From contig DHFQ01000073.1 in NCBI GenBank assembly GCA_002402325.1, positions 1-10,226 on the forward strand: a stretch of DNA of 10,226 nt, written 5' to 3'. This DNA is from Candidatus Aminicenantes bacterium UBA4820 (GTDB taxonomy: Bacteria; Acidobacteriota; UBA4820). A program made the translations under genes and the position numbers. A model generated the notes under the pieces. It saw nothing but the letters and a program-made list of their open reading frames with translations. It ran no database searches and was not told the DNA's origin. Below, one piece after another: positions 1 to 6,631 of the stretch (the stretch's first letter is position 1; every line of letters begins with the position of its first letter).

Positions 1-74
1 GTCTATGTTCCCTACCATCCCTTTTTTTGTCTTTCACCTGATAAGTGATTCTCGTTTTGATGTTAAATTCTTAC

Positions 75-108
75 TGCTATTATCTTTTGATAACAAGACT
101 TTATAGCA
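75..108. repeat. Nested inverted repeat upstream of rsmI
   Basis: An outer pair, TGCTAT at 75-80 and ATAGCA at 103-108, is perfectly complementary. Within it, TTATC (80-84) and GATAA (89-93) form a perfect 5-bp stem around TTTT; the two arms share base 80, so both stems cannot form fully at once. No poly-T tract follows directly, so an intrinsic terminator is unlikely. It could be an operator, or chance in AT-rich DNA. Confidence 0.3.
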
Positions 109-157
109 ATGTCGGATTTAGGGGTTTTTTACAAAGGTAGTATTACAAAAAATTCTA

Positions 158-166
158 TGCTAAAAT
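158..166 (+). promoter_or_regulatory. Extended -10 promoter element for rsmI-nrnA
   Basis: TGC followed by TAAAAT matches an extended -10 element (TGn-TAnnnT). I find no good -35 at 16-18 bp spacing, which is usual for extended -10 promoters. Transcription would begin near 173, giving a leader of about 17 nt that contains the AGAGAGG ribosome site at 179-185. The same TGnTAAAAT form occurs before the AMP phosphorylase gene (6623-6631). Confidence 0.45.
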
Positions 167-189
167 TGGTTACCTTTTAGAGAGGAAAG

Positions 190-1008
190 ATGAAAGGAAG
201 ACTTTTTGTCGTTGCAACGCCGATAGGAAATTTGAAGGACATAACCTTCAGAGCAATTGAAACATTGAGGAGTGTTTCAGTAGTTGTAGCAGAAGATACG
301 AGGGTTTCAAAAAAACTTCTCAACCATCTTGGAATTGAAAAGAAGACAATTTCTAATTTTAAAGAAAATGAGTATAAAAGAGTTCTGGAAATAATAGACA
401 TTCTTAAAAAAGGCGAGGATGTCGCTTTGTTAAGTGATGCTGGAACACCCGCAATTTCTGACCCCGGAACACTACTTGTCAATAAAGCAAGGGAGGAAGG
501 TTTTGAGATTTTTCCCGTTGTGGGGCCCTCATCTTTAACAGCAGTTCTTTCTGTCTGTGGTTTTGAGTCAACTCCATTTGTTTTTTATGGGTTCTTTCCA
601 AAAAAGGAGAGAGAAAAAGAGGAAGTTATTGGCAAAATTAATACTTTTCCCAGCACTGTTGTTTTTTTTGAATCACCCTTTAGAATTAAAAGGACTCTTC
701 AATTTCTATATGAAAACATAGAAGAGAGGGATATTTTTATTGCAAGAGAGATGACAAAAAAATTTGAATCATACTTATTTAATCCGAAAGTGGATGACCT
801 TGTTGAAAAGGGTGAGTTTGTAATAGTTTTGTCTCCTCCAAAATTAAAAAACAAAAAAGAATTTGATAAAAGGGAAGTGAAATCTCATTTTGAAGAGTTA
901 CTTAAGGAGGGATATTCAAAAAAGGAAGCGATAAAACTTATTTCAAAGAAATTTAAAATTTCTAAAAATCTGCTGTATAATAACCTGATTGTTAGAAAAG
1001 GTGGTTAA
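190..1008 (+). CDS. rsmI: 16S rRNA (cytidine1402-2'-O)-methyltransferase RsmI
   Basis: RsmI uses S-adenosylmethionine to methylate the 2'-OH of the ribose of C1402 in 16S rRNA, in the decoding centre of the small subunit. The 272-residue protein is close to the usual family length of about 280. Family motifs are plain: ATPIGNL at residues 9-15, AEDTR at 34-38, the SAM-binding SDAGTPAISDPG at 82-93, FYGFFPKK at 132-139, ESPFR at 161-165 and AREMTKKFE at 185-193. The C-terminal 40 residues are lysine-rich and contain a helix-turn-helix-like SKKEAI segment seen in the family. The ATG is preceded by AGAGAGG, 4 nt away. The stop TAA shares its last A with the ATG of nrnA, so the two are probably co-transcribed and translationally coupled. 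The identification is firm. Confidence 0.95.
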   Translation: MKGRLFVVATPIGNLKDITFRAIETLRSVSVVVAEDTRVSKKLLNHLGIEKKTISNFKENEYKRVLEIIDILKKGEDVALLSDAGTPAISDPGTLLVNKAREEGFEIFPVVGPSSLTAVLSVCGFESTPFVFYGFFPKKEREKEEVIGKINTFPSTVVFFESPFRIKRTLQFLYENIEERDIFIAREMTKKFESYLFNPKVDDLVEKGEFVIVLSPPKLKNKKEFDKREVKSHFEELLKEGYSKKEAIKLISKKFKISKNLLYNNLIVRKGG

Positions 1009-2027
1009 TGGATTACCTTAAAGACCTTAGCGCAATTGCCGAATTTATCAAGGGTTCGAGAAGAATCTTAATAACAAGCCATATAAAAATTGATGGCGAT
1101 GGGTTAGGAAGCGAACTTTCCCTCAAAAGGGCTCTGGTTTCACTCGGGAAAGAGGTCAAAGTCATAAATGACTGCAAAGTTCCATCAAATTTATCTTTTC
1201 TCTTAAATAATGATAGCGAAGTTGAGATTTTTGATGAAGAAAGATCGTCGGATTTCATTTTGAATTGCGATTTGATTATAGTTCTTGATGTTGCTCTTTT
1301 GTACAGACTTGGAAAAATAGAAACCTTATTTAAAAATAGCAGGGCTAAAAAGGTTTGTATAGACCACCACCTTGAAGGAGAAGAGGCATTTGAAATTAAA
1401 GTCGCAAAAGTGGATGCTTCCTCAACCGGGGAAATCGTTTATGACCTTTTAAAAATAATGAATTTTGATTTTGATAAGGATACGGCGACTCCTCTTTATG
1501 CCTCAATAATTATTGACTCCGGTAATCTTTCTTATGAAAGGTGCGTCAAAGAGACCTACATCATAGTTTCCAAACTCGTTGAAAAAGGGGTTGATCCCTA
1601 TCAAGTTCATATAAACCTCCATTGGTGTAAAACCTTAAACCAACTTAAACTTGAAGAAAAGGTCATATCCAATTTAAAGATAGATGGCGAAATTACATAC
1701 AGTTACATTACTTCAAAAGATTCTTTGAAGTTACGGCTTGATCCTCTTGAATTTCCAGATATTGTTCACATTCCTCTTTCTTTAAAATGTTCTGAAATTG
1801 CGCTTCTCTTTGTTGAAAATGGAGGGAAAGAGATAAAAGTTTCAGCCCGTTCCAAAGGAAAGGTCAAAATATGCAAACTTGCGAAGGAGTTTGGCGGCGG
1901 TGGGCACAGCCTTGCAGCAGGGTTCGTAGTTGAAGGAGATCTTCAAAGTGCTATTGAAGTTGTCTTGAAAATGGCAAAGCAATTTTTGAAGGAAGAGGGA
2001 AGTTCAAACCTTTCCCAAAATCACTAA
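1008..2027 (+). CDS. nrnA: DHH/DHHA1 family nanoRNase / pAp phosphatase (NrnA-like)
   Basis: NrnA-type enzymes are Mn-dependent cytosolic phosphoesterases that degrade 2-5-nt RNAs to mononucleotides and convert pAp to AMP. The 339-residue protein has the two-domain layout. The N-terminal DHH domain shows SHIKIDGDGLGS (24-35, with H25, D29 and D31 as expected metal ligands), LDVALLYRLG (93-102), IDHH (118-121) and IIIDSGNL (167-174). The C-terminal DHHA1 domain ends in GGGGHSLAAG (296-305), the substrate-binding glycine motif. The usual proline of the first motif is isoleucine here, and the phenylalanine-rich DTGxFRF-type stretch is SGNLSYE; both changes look tolerable. The start overlaps the rsmI stop (TAATG) with AAGGTGG just upstream. 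The family is certain. The choice between nanoRNase, pAp phosphatase and c-di-nucleotide activities rests on homology only. Confidence 0.9.
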   Translation: MDYLKDLSAIAEFIKGSRRILITSHIKIDGDGLGSELSLKRALVSLGKEVKVINDCKVPSNLSFLLNNDSEVEIFDEERSSDFILNCDLIIVLDVALLYRLGKIETLFKNSRAKKVCIDHHLEGEEAFEIKVAKVDASSTGEIVYDLLKIMNFDFDKDTATPLYASIIIDSGNLSYERCVKETYIIVSKLVEKGVDPYQVHINLHWCKTLNQLKLEEKVISNLKIDGEITYSYITSKDSLKLRLDPLEFPDIVHIPLSLKCSEIALLFVENGGKEIKVSARSKGKVKICKLAKEFGGGGHSLAAGFVVEGDLQSAIEVVLKMAKQFLKEEGSSNLSQNH

Positions 2028-2166
2028 AAAAACATAGAAAAATTTTTTGTAGATATTTATTATTTGTAAAATAAGCAATCTTATAACTAAAATTTGTATC
2101 ACTCATTTGAAATATATAATTGCAAAACTCTCCGGGATTAAAATTTGGCAAAAAAGATATTAAATT

Positions 2167-2195
2167 TTGAATTTATTTTGTTTAAAGGTTATAAT
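2167..2195 (+). promoter_or_regulatory. Sigma70-type promoter of the purH operon
   Basis: TTGAAT (2167-2172) and a perfect TATAAT (2190-2195) are separated by exactly 17 bp. Transcription is expected near 2202, giving a leader of about 43 nt before the ATG at 2245. It is the only good promoter I see ahead of the tightly overlapping genes from 2245 to 6182, so it probably drives all four. Confidence 0.7.
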
Positions 2196-2202
2196 TAACA
2201 AT

Positions 2203-2224
2203 TTCCTTGTGTTTTGGTAAGGAA
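2203..2224 (+). promoter_or_regulatory. Short leader hairpin competing with the ribosome site
   Basis: TTCCTT (2203-2208) and AAGGAA (2219-2224) can form a 6-bp stem with a 10-nt loop right at the predicted 5' end of the message. The same pyrimidine arm could instead pair with AAGGAG at 2232-2237, the ribosome-binding site for the gene at 2245. Alternative pairing could tune translation, but the stems are short and may be coincidental. Confidence 0.25.
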
Positions 2225-2244
2225 GAAACTTAAGGAGAACCACA

Positions 2245-2982
2245 ATGGCCGAATTTAGTAATTGTCAGGTATCAAAAAAATACTTAATCACCTTTCTTTT
2301 ACTTTCAATAACTTTCAACTTTTTTTCTTATGGTGAAAGAAGCGTAGAGAAACTCGTTGATGGCATAATCTGGCTTTCTCCTCCCTCTTTGAAAGGCTTT
2401 TTGGGTGTTTATAAAAAAAATGTCATTGAAGGTGTGGAAGACACTTTGAAGAGAGATAAAAGCCTTTCATCTGAAGAGATCGCATCAAGACTTGAAAAAG
2501 AGATGGAGGAGATAAAAAAGATTGCTTCTTCTCAACCCTCTTTTGAGACGATAGCCTACAAATTTGGAAAAAGTGCAGGTTTTGTCTTTTTGCTTGATGA
2601 CCCTTTCAGGGAGGATTCAAGCGAAGAAGTTGAAAAAATAAAAGAGGATTATTACCTCTACATTGAATCAAGGATTGACAGATTGGTCCTTACTTTTGAT
2701 GGTTATGACAATCCTCCTTTTGAAAAACCAATCTCTAAATATTTTGATAAAAGGAGGGAGGTCTTTAAAAGGTATATTGATGCAGTTTTATTTTGCTATT
2801 TTCCTGATGGCAGGATGGTTTCATCAAAAACCTTTGATGATAGGTCTAATGCTTTTGGTGTCGCACAAATAATACTTTCAAGAAGCGTTTCGGATGCCGC
2901 GAAAGTATGGCTTGAATTATGGAAGACTATGGATGGTGATTTGAAAGATACGCCATTTTTGGAAAAGAGGATAAGCAAATGA
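2245..2982 (+). CDS. Unrecognised exported protein, first gene of the purH operon
   Basis: I do not recognise this 245-residue protein with confidence. Residues 11-30 (two lysines, then a hydrophobic run ending FFSYG) look like a signal peptide or N-terminal anchor, so it is probably periplasmic or membrane-attached. The rest is charged and likely mostly helical. LSPPSLKGFL (44-53) lies near the start and FDDRSNAFGVAQ (197-208), then SRSVSDAAKVW (212-222), near the end. From memory this resembles poorly characterised helical proteins with a distant likeness to zinc-dependent phospholipase C / S1-P1 nucleases. However, there is no histidine in the whole sequence, so the zinc site of those enzymes cannot be present. 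The ATG has AAGGAG 7 nt upstream and a strong promoter. The stop overlaps the purH start by 4 nt (ATGA), so the two are coupled. Confidence 0.75.
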   Translation: MAEFSNCQVSKKYLITFLLLSITFNFFSYGERSVEKLVDGIIWLSPPSLKGFLGVYKKNVIEGVEDTLKRDKSLSSEEIASRLEKEMEEIKKIASSQPSFETIAYKFGKSAGFVFLLDDPFREDSSEEVEKIKEDYYLYIESRIDRLVLTFDGYDNPPFEKPISKYFDKRREVFKRYIDAVLFCYFPDGRMVSSKTFDDRSNAFGVAQIILSRSVSDAAKVWLELWKTMDGDLKDTPFLEKRISK

Positions 2983-4520
2983 AAATTATGAAAGTAAAAA
3001 GAGCAATAATCTCAGTCTCAAACAAGGATAATTTGCTAAATTTCGCCAAATTTCTTTCATCTTGTTCTGTTGAGATACTTTCAACGGGAGGTACCGCAAA
3101 GGTTCTTAAAGAGGAGGGAATCGCTGTAAAAGAAGTTAGTGATTTTACTGGTATGAAGGAAGCGATGCACGGAAGAATAAAAACCCTTCATCCGAAGGTT
3201 TTCGGGGGAATCCTTGCAAGAAGGAACAATGAAGATTTAGCCTCATTGAAAGAGCTGGGAGGAGAGCAGATAGACTTGATAGTTGTTAACTTTTATCCCT
3301 TTGAAGAGACAGCAAAAATGAAAGATGTTACATTTGACGAGATGATTGAAAAAATTGATATTGGCGGTCCCTCAATGGTTAGGGCGGGAGCAAAAAATCT
3401 TGAATCTGTATGTGTTGTTGTTGATCCAAAAGATTATGAAAAAGTTATTGAAGATATTAAAAATTATGGAGGCATAAGTTATGACTTAAGGCTTAAGCTT
3501 GCAGCAAAGGCTTTTGAAGTTACAGCAAGGTATGATGCGGGAATAGCGATGAAACTTTCCTCAATACTTTCAGAAGGAGGGTCAGATTTCCCTCCCCTTC
3601 TGCCACTATTCTTTACAAAAGTTGAGGATCTAAGATATGGCGAAAATCCTCATCAAAAGGCTGCCTTTTATTGTGATGAAAAAAGATACCTTGGTAATCT
3701 AATAAAGCATCAGGGGAAGGAACTTTCTTACAATAACCTTGTGGACATTGATGCGGCATTTTCTTTAATCAATGACATTCCAAAAACAGCATCAGCGATA
3801 ATTAAGCATACAAATCCCTGTGGAGTTGGGGTAGGTGCAACTGCAAAAGATTCATTTTTAAGAGCAAAGGAGTGCGACCCTGTCTCAGCATACGGAGGAA
3901 TTGCAGTCTTCAATGTGAATGTTGATGAAGAGGCTGCACAATCTCTTTCTTCACTTTTTCTTGAAGTCGTAGTTGCACCATCCTTTGATGAAGAAGCATT
4001 AAAAATTCTTTCAAAAAAGAAAAATTTGAGAGTTATTACAATTTCAGAGAAAATTCCCTTTGATGGGCTTAATTATAAAAGAGTTGCCGGTGGAATTCTT
4101 GTCCAAGATAACGATACATTTCTTGAAGACAGGGAGAGAAAGGTGGTTACCAAAAGAGAGCCATCAAAAGATGAAATGGAGGCATTGGAACTTGCCTACA
4201 TTATTTGCAAGCATGTAAAATCAAATGCAATAGTAATTGGTGACAAAACCGGGAGTGTAGGAGTAGGTGCAGGACAGATGAGCAGGGTTGATTCAGCAAA
4301 GATTGCAAAGATGAAATCCTATAAAGATACAAAGGGATGCGTTGCTGCATCAGACGCCTTTTTCCCATTTTCAGATGGCGTTGAAGAGCTTGCAAAAGCA
4401 GGAATTACAGCAATAATACAGCCTGGTGGAAGTATAAGAGATAATGAAGTAATTGAATGTGCTGATAAAATGGGCATTGCAATGGTGTTCACCGGGAGGA
4501 GGCACTTCAGGCATGGTTAA
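2979..4520 (+). CDS. purH: Bifunctional AICAR formyltransferase / IMP cyclohydrolase
   Basis: PurH performs the last two steps of purine synthesis in the cytosol: formyl transfer from 10-formyl-tetrahydrofolate to AICAR, then ring closure to IMP. The 513 residues match the usual length of about 510-530. The N-terminal MGS-like cyclohydrolase domain shows STGGTA (35-40) and HGRIKTLHPKVFGG (64-77). The transformylase domain shows RYGENPHQ (219-226), IKHTNPCGVG (275-284, with the catalytic Lys-His pair K276/H277), SNAI (415-418), GAGQMSRVDS (430-439) and the conserved GRRHFRH tail (506-512). The chosen start overlaps the previous stop as ATGA, with AGAGG 8 nt upstream; a second ATG at 2988 is too far from that site. 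The 3' end overlaps lolA by 8 nt and its Arg-Arg codons form the lolA ribosome site. Confidence 0.97.
   Translation: MKIMKVKRAIISVSNKDNLLNFAKFLSSCSVEILSTGGTAKVLKEEGIAVKEVSDFTGMKEAMHGRIKTLHPKVFGGILARRNNEDLASLKELGGEQIDLIVVNFYPFEETAKMKDVTFDEMIEKIDIGGPSMVRAGAKNLESVCVVVDPKDYEKVIEDIKNYGGISYDLRLKLAAKAFEVTARYDAGIAMKLSSILSEGGSDFPPLLPLFFTKVEDLRYGENPHQKAAFYCDEKRYLGNLIKHQGKELSYNNLVDIDAAFSLINDIPKTASAIIKHTNPCGVGVGATAKDSFLRAKECDPVSAYGGIAVFNVNVDEEAAQSLSSLFLEVVVAPSFDEEALKILSKKKNLRVITISEKIPFDGLNYKRVAGGILVQDNDTFLEDRERKVVTKREPSKDEMEALELAYIICKHVKSNAIVIGDKTGSVGVGAGQMSRVDSAKIAKMKSYKDTKGCVAASDAFFPFSDGVEELAKAGITAIIQPGGSIRDNEVIECADKMGIAMVFTGRRHFRHG
4494..4502 (+). promoter_or_regulatory. lolA ribosome-binding site inside purH codons
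   Basis: GGGAGGAGG is a strong Shine-Dalgarno sequence 10 nt before the ATG at 4513. It is made by the Gly-Arg-Arg codons of the conserved PurH C-terminal tail. It favours 4513 over the upstream in-frame ATG at 4453, whose product would begin with an unlikely Cys/Gly-rich segment ahead of the signal peptide. Confidence 0.75.
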
Positions 4521-5199
4521 AAAAGTTGCTCTATTTATATTTTTTTTCTCCCTGACTATTTTCTGTCAAGAAAAGGGGAGTAATGATGTAAAAGAGTTTC
4601 TTGAAAAACTTCAAAAATTTCAGGAGGAAATAAATACTCTAAAAGTTCAATTCACACAGGTAAATGATTTTGCTATGCTTCAAACTCCAGAAGTTTTAAA
4701 GGGAACAATCTATATAACGAAGCCATCAAAGGTTCTTTACCTTTATGAAAAGCCCGATAAACTTTACTATCTTGTAAAAGATGGAGAACTTCTTATTTAC
4801 AATCCAAAAAAGAAGGAAGCAACTTTGCAGGATGTTGAGAGATATCAGAACAAGATAATAAAATATCTTGGGGCAACAATCCCGATTAAAGAACTTGAAA
4901 AGAAATTTGATATGCAAATTCTTGAAGAAAAAGAGATATATCATCTTTCCTTCAAACCAAAAAAGAAATCACTCTCAAAAAAACTTTCAGACCTTGATTT
5001 TTATATAAACAAGAGCGATCTGACAATTAGCAAAATTGAAATCAAAGAACCGGAAGGAGACAAAGTTTCCTTTGAATTTGAAAAATGGGATATAAACCCC
5101 CAACTTGATGAAAAAGTCTTTGATTTAAAAATTCCAAAAGGGGTGAAGATAAGAAGAGGCTCCGTGAACATAAAGGAGCCTTTTGAGGAAAAGAAATGA
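4513..5199 (+). CDS. lolA: LolA-like outer-membrane lipoprotein carrier protein
   Basis: LolA-family proteins are periplasmic chaperones that take lipoproteins from the inner-membrane LolCDE complex to the outer membrane. From the start chosen here the protein has 228 residues, close to the E. coli protein (about 200). Residues 1-19 (KK, a hydrophobic run, then FCQE) form a signal peptide. C18 has no proper lipobox (TIFC), so cleavage by signal peptidase I is more likely than lipid attachment. The mature part shows the family pattern: an early helix (FLEKLQKFQEEINTL), VQFTQ, GTIYITKPSKVLYLYEKP and DGELLIYNPKKKEATLQ, as in the half-barrel of LolA. An earlier in-frame ATG at 4453 is rejected because of the ribosome site at 4494-4502. 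The gene overlaps purH by 8 nt and trpS by 4 nt. Family assignment is good; the exact cargo role is inferred. Confidence 0.85.
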   Translation: MVKKVALFIFFFSLTIFCQEKGSNDVKEFLEKLQKFQEEINTLKVQFTQVNDFAMLQTPEVLKGTIYITKPSKVLYLYEKPDKLYYLVKDGELLIYNPKKKEATLQDVERYQNKIIKYLGATIPIKELEKKFDMQILEEKEIYHLSFKPKKKSLSKKLSDLDFYINKSDLTISKIEIKEPEGDKVSFEFEKWDINPQLDEKVFDLKIPKGVKIRRGSVNIKEPFEEKK

Positions 5200-6182
5200 G
5201 AATACTTTCGGGCATTCAGCCTTCGGGTAGACTTCATCTTGGCAACTATCTGGGGGCAATAAAGCAACACATTGAGTTACAGGATACTGGTGAAGCCTTC
5301 TATTTTATTGCAGACCTTCACGCCCTGACAACTTTAAGAGACAAAGATTTGTTAAGGCAATATTCAAATGATGTTGCCCTTGATTATCTCGCTTTAGGGC
5401 TTAATCCAGAGAAATCGTCATTTTACAGGCAGTCTGACATTCCCGAAGTTCCAGAGTTGACCTGGCTTTTATCTACAATAACCCCGATGGGACTGCTTGA
5501 AAGATGTCATTCTTTCAAGGATAAAATAGCGAAGGGAATAAGCCCCGACCATGGACTTTTTGCATATCCGGTTTTGATGGCTGCTGATATATTGATAGTT
5601 GATGCGGATATTGTCCCGGTTGGGAAAGACCAGAAACAGCACATTGAGGTTACAAGAGACATTGCACAAAGGTTTAACTATGTCTTTGGGGAGGTTCTCA
5701 AAATTCCTGACGAACAAATAATTGAAGAGACAGGAATCATTCCGGGAACAGATGGCCAAAAAATGAGCAAATCTTATGGCAATACGATTGAGATTTTTCT
5801 TGAAGGAAAACCCTTAAAAGATAAGGTTATGAGTATTGTAACCGATTGTGCCCCAATAGAAGAGCCTAAAGACCCTGACAAGAACAATGTCTACAACCTC
5901 TTGAAATTTTTCATTTCAAAAGAAGAGGATGAAGAATGGAGGAAAAAGTTTAAAAGTGGAGGATTAAAATATTCTGATGTAAAGAAAAGACTAATTCAAG
6001 TTCTCGAGGAAACATTTAAGGAGGCAAGGGAGAAAAGAAAAGAACTTGAGAAACATCCTGATTATGTTGAAGATGTCTTAAACGAAGGGGCAAAAAAAGC
6101 AAGGCAAATAGCCATAAAAACGCTTTCAAGGGCGAGGGAAGCGGTCGGACTGAAAAGAAGAGATACACTCAGGTCTCCTTGA
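5196..6182 (+). CDS. trpS: Tryptophanyl-tRNA synthetase
   Basis: TrpRS is a class I aminoacyl-tRNA synthetase that charges tRNA-Trp with tryptophan using ATP in the cytosol. The 328 residues match the bacterial enzyme. The HIGH-type signature is HLGN (14-17) within SGIQPSGRLHLGNYLGA (5-21), and the second signature is KMSKS (189-193) within IPGTDGQKMSKSYGN (182-196). Other conserved parts are VPVGKDQKQHIE (140-151) in the tryptophan pocket region and the helical C-terminal anticodon-recognition part, ending in a basic tail. Its ATG overlaps the lolA stop (ATGA), so translation is probably coupled. No T-box or leader peptide is visible, which fits transcription from the promoter at 2167. The identification is firm. 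Confidence 0.97.
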   Translation: MRILSGIQPSGRLHLGNYLGAIKQHIELQDTGEAFYFIADLHALTTLRDKDLLRQYSNDVALDYLALGLNPEKSSFYRQSDIPEVPELTWLLSTITPMGLLERCHSFKDKIAKGISPDHGLFAYPVLMAADILIVDADIVPVGKDQKQHIEVTRDIAQRFNYVFGEVLKIPDEQIIEETGIIPGTDGQKMSKSYGNTIEIFLEGKPLKDKVMSIVTDCAPIEEPKDPDKNNVYNLLKFFISKEEDEEWRKKFKSGGLKYSDVKKRLIQVLEETFKEAREKRKELEKHPDYVEDVLNEGAKKARQIAIKTLSRAREAVGLKRRDTLRSP

Positions 6183-6207
6183 CAAAATTATGATTAGATA
6201 TTATATT
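6179..6207 (+). promoter_or_regulatory. Strong sigma70-type promoter for the PilZ gene
   Basis: A perfect TTGACA (6179-6184) and TATATT (6202-6207) are spaced by 17 bp. The -35 box overlaps the trpS stop codon TGA at 6180-6182. Transcription is expected near 6214, at the first base of the GGAGG ribosome site, giving a leader of only about 13 nt before the ATG at 6227. Confidence 0.7.
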
Positions 6208-6213
6208 CTGTAT

Positions 6214-6218
6214 GGAGG
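6214..6218 (+). promoter_or_regulatory. Ribosome-binding site that decides the PilZ gene start
   Basis: GGAGG lies 8 nt before the ATG at 6227. It overlaps the earlier in-frame ATG at 6212-6214, which has no ribosome site of its own and would lie just upstream of the predicted transcript start. The start is therefore placed at 6227, five codons inside the longest reading frame. Confidence 0.7.
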
Positions 6219-6226
6219 TTCTTCCA

Positions 6227-6562
6227 ATGTTTAAGGAAGAAAGGCGCATATCGCCAAGAATAAAGGTCAACATAGAGGCTAAAATAAGCCCCAATGGTTT
6301 CCATTCAAAGGAAGTAAAGGTAGAAAATCTCTCTGAAACAGGAATGTTAATAAAAAGCAATATTCCACTTTTTTCTCTTTCAACAGTTTCGGTAGTTGTT
6401 AAACTTGAGGATAAAGAGTTTGAAGGAAAGGCTATCTGTGTGAGGGTTTCAGAAAAGCCTCCGTGGGAAGCTGGACTTCATTTTGTAAATATTGATGAAC
6501 AAAACCGGTTGATTCTTGAGGAATTTATAGCAAAAAGATTAAAAATTGAGGACACGAACTAA
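6227..6562 (+). CDS. Single-domain PilZ protein, probable c-di-GMP receptor
   Basis: PilZ domains bind cyclic di-GMP and pass the signal to motility, polysaccharide or other partners. This 111-residue protein is almost exactly one PilZ domain. It has the RxxxR motif near the N-terminus (R7-I-S-P-R11, within RRISPR) and the second nucleotide-binding motif NLSETG (34-39, matching D/NxSxxG). A beta-rich barrel follows (SVVVKL, EFEGKAICVRV, WEAGLHFVNI), then a C-terminal helix. Both binding motifs are intact, so c-di-GMP binding is expected. It has its own strong promoter, and no diguanylate cyclase or motility gene is nearby, so the process it controls cannot be read from context. Confidence 0.88.
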   Translation: MFKEERRISPRIKVNIEAKISPNGFHSKEVKVENLSETGMLIKSNIPLFSLSTVSVVVKLEDKEFEGKAICVRVSEKPPWEAGLHFVNIDEQNRLILEEFIAKRLKIEDTN

Positions 6563-6622
6563 ATATATTTTGCCTCAACGAGTAAGGGTTGTTCTTATTT
6601 TACTTTTAGCAATTTAAAAATC

Positions 6623-6631
6623 TGTTAAAAT
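6623..6631 (+). promoter_or_regulatory. Extended -10 promoter element of the AMP pathway cassette
   Basis: TGT followed by TAAAAT matches an extended -10 element, with no clear -35 at 16-18 bp. Transcription would start near 6638, next to the GGAGG ribosome site at 6639-6643, which is 5 nt before the ATG at 6649. The 86-bp gap between the PilZ gene and this cassette has no strong terminator; a weak stem at 6581-6599 is noted among rejected items. Confidence 0.45.

Larger units (their letters stand above)
1..189. other. Upstream region with no recognisable gene
   Basis: I see no supportable gene here. On the + strand, frames open to the left edge stop at 39-41, 46-48 and 104-106, so the tail of an upstream gene could end here, but the few residues give no recognisable family. 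On the minus strand an ATG at 18-16 would give only six codons before the edge. The stretch is AT-rich and contains a nested inverted repeat at 75-108 and the probable rsmI promoter element at 158-166, both listed separately. Confidence 0.6.
2028..2244. other. AT-rich intergenic region between nrnA and the purH operon
   Basis: The 217 bp after the nrnA stop hold no convincing gene. The A-run/T-run pair at about 2036-2048 (GAAAAATTTTTTG) is not a GC-stemmed terminator. The right half holds the promoter at 2167-2195 and a short hairpin at 2203-2224, listed separately. I see no tRNA or recognisable riboswitch. Confidence 0.6.

Noticed and set aside
1..18. Start of a divergent minus-strand gene (ATG at 18-16)
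   Set aside because: Only six codons are in the window, with no properly spaced ribosome site and no recognisable protein start.
660..668. Run of eight T in rsmI as a slippage or frameshift site
   Set aside because: The reading frame continues intact through conserved family motifs on both sides, so it is probably just composition.
2034..2050. A-run/T-run palindrome after nrnA as a terminator
   Set aside because: It lacks a GC-containing stem and is easily explained by base composition.
4453..4512. Longer lolA start at 4453, adding 20 residues
   Set aside because: It would put a Cys/Gly-rich segment encoded by purH sequence ahead of a normal signal peptide, while a strong ribosome site sits correctly before 4513.
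6581..6599. Possible terminator after the PilZ gene (AGTAAG / CTTATT stem followed by a T-rich stretch)
   Set aside because: The stem has only six pairs, one of them a G-T wobble, is AT-rich, and its T-run is interrupted; too weak to call.
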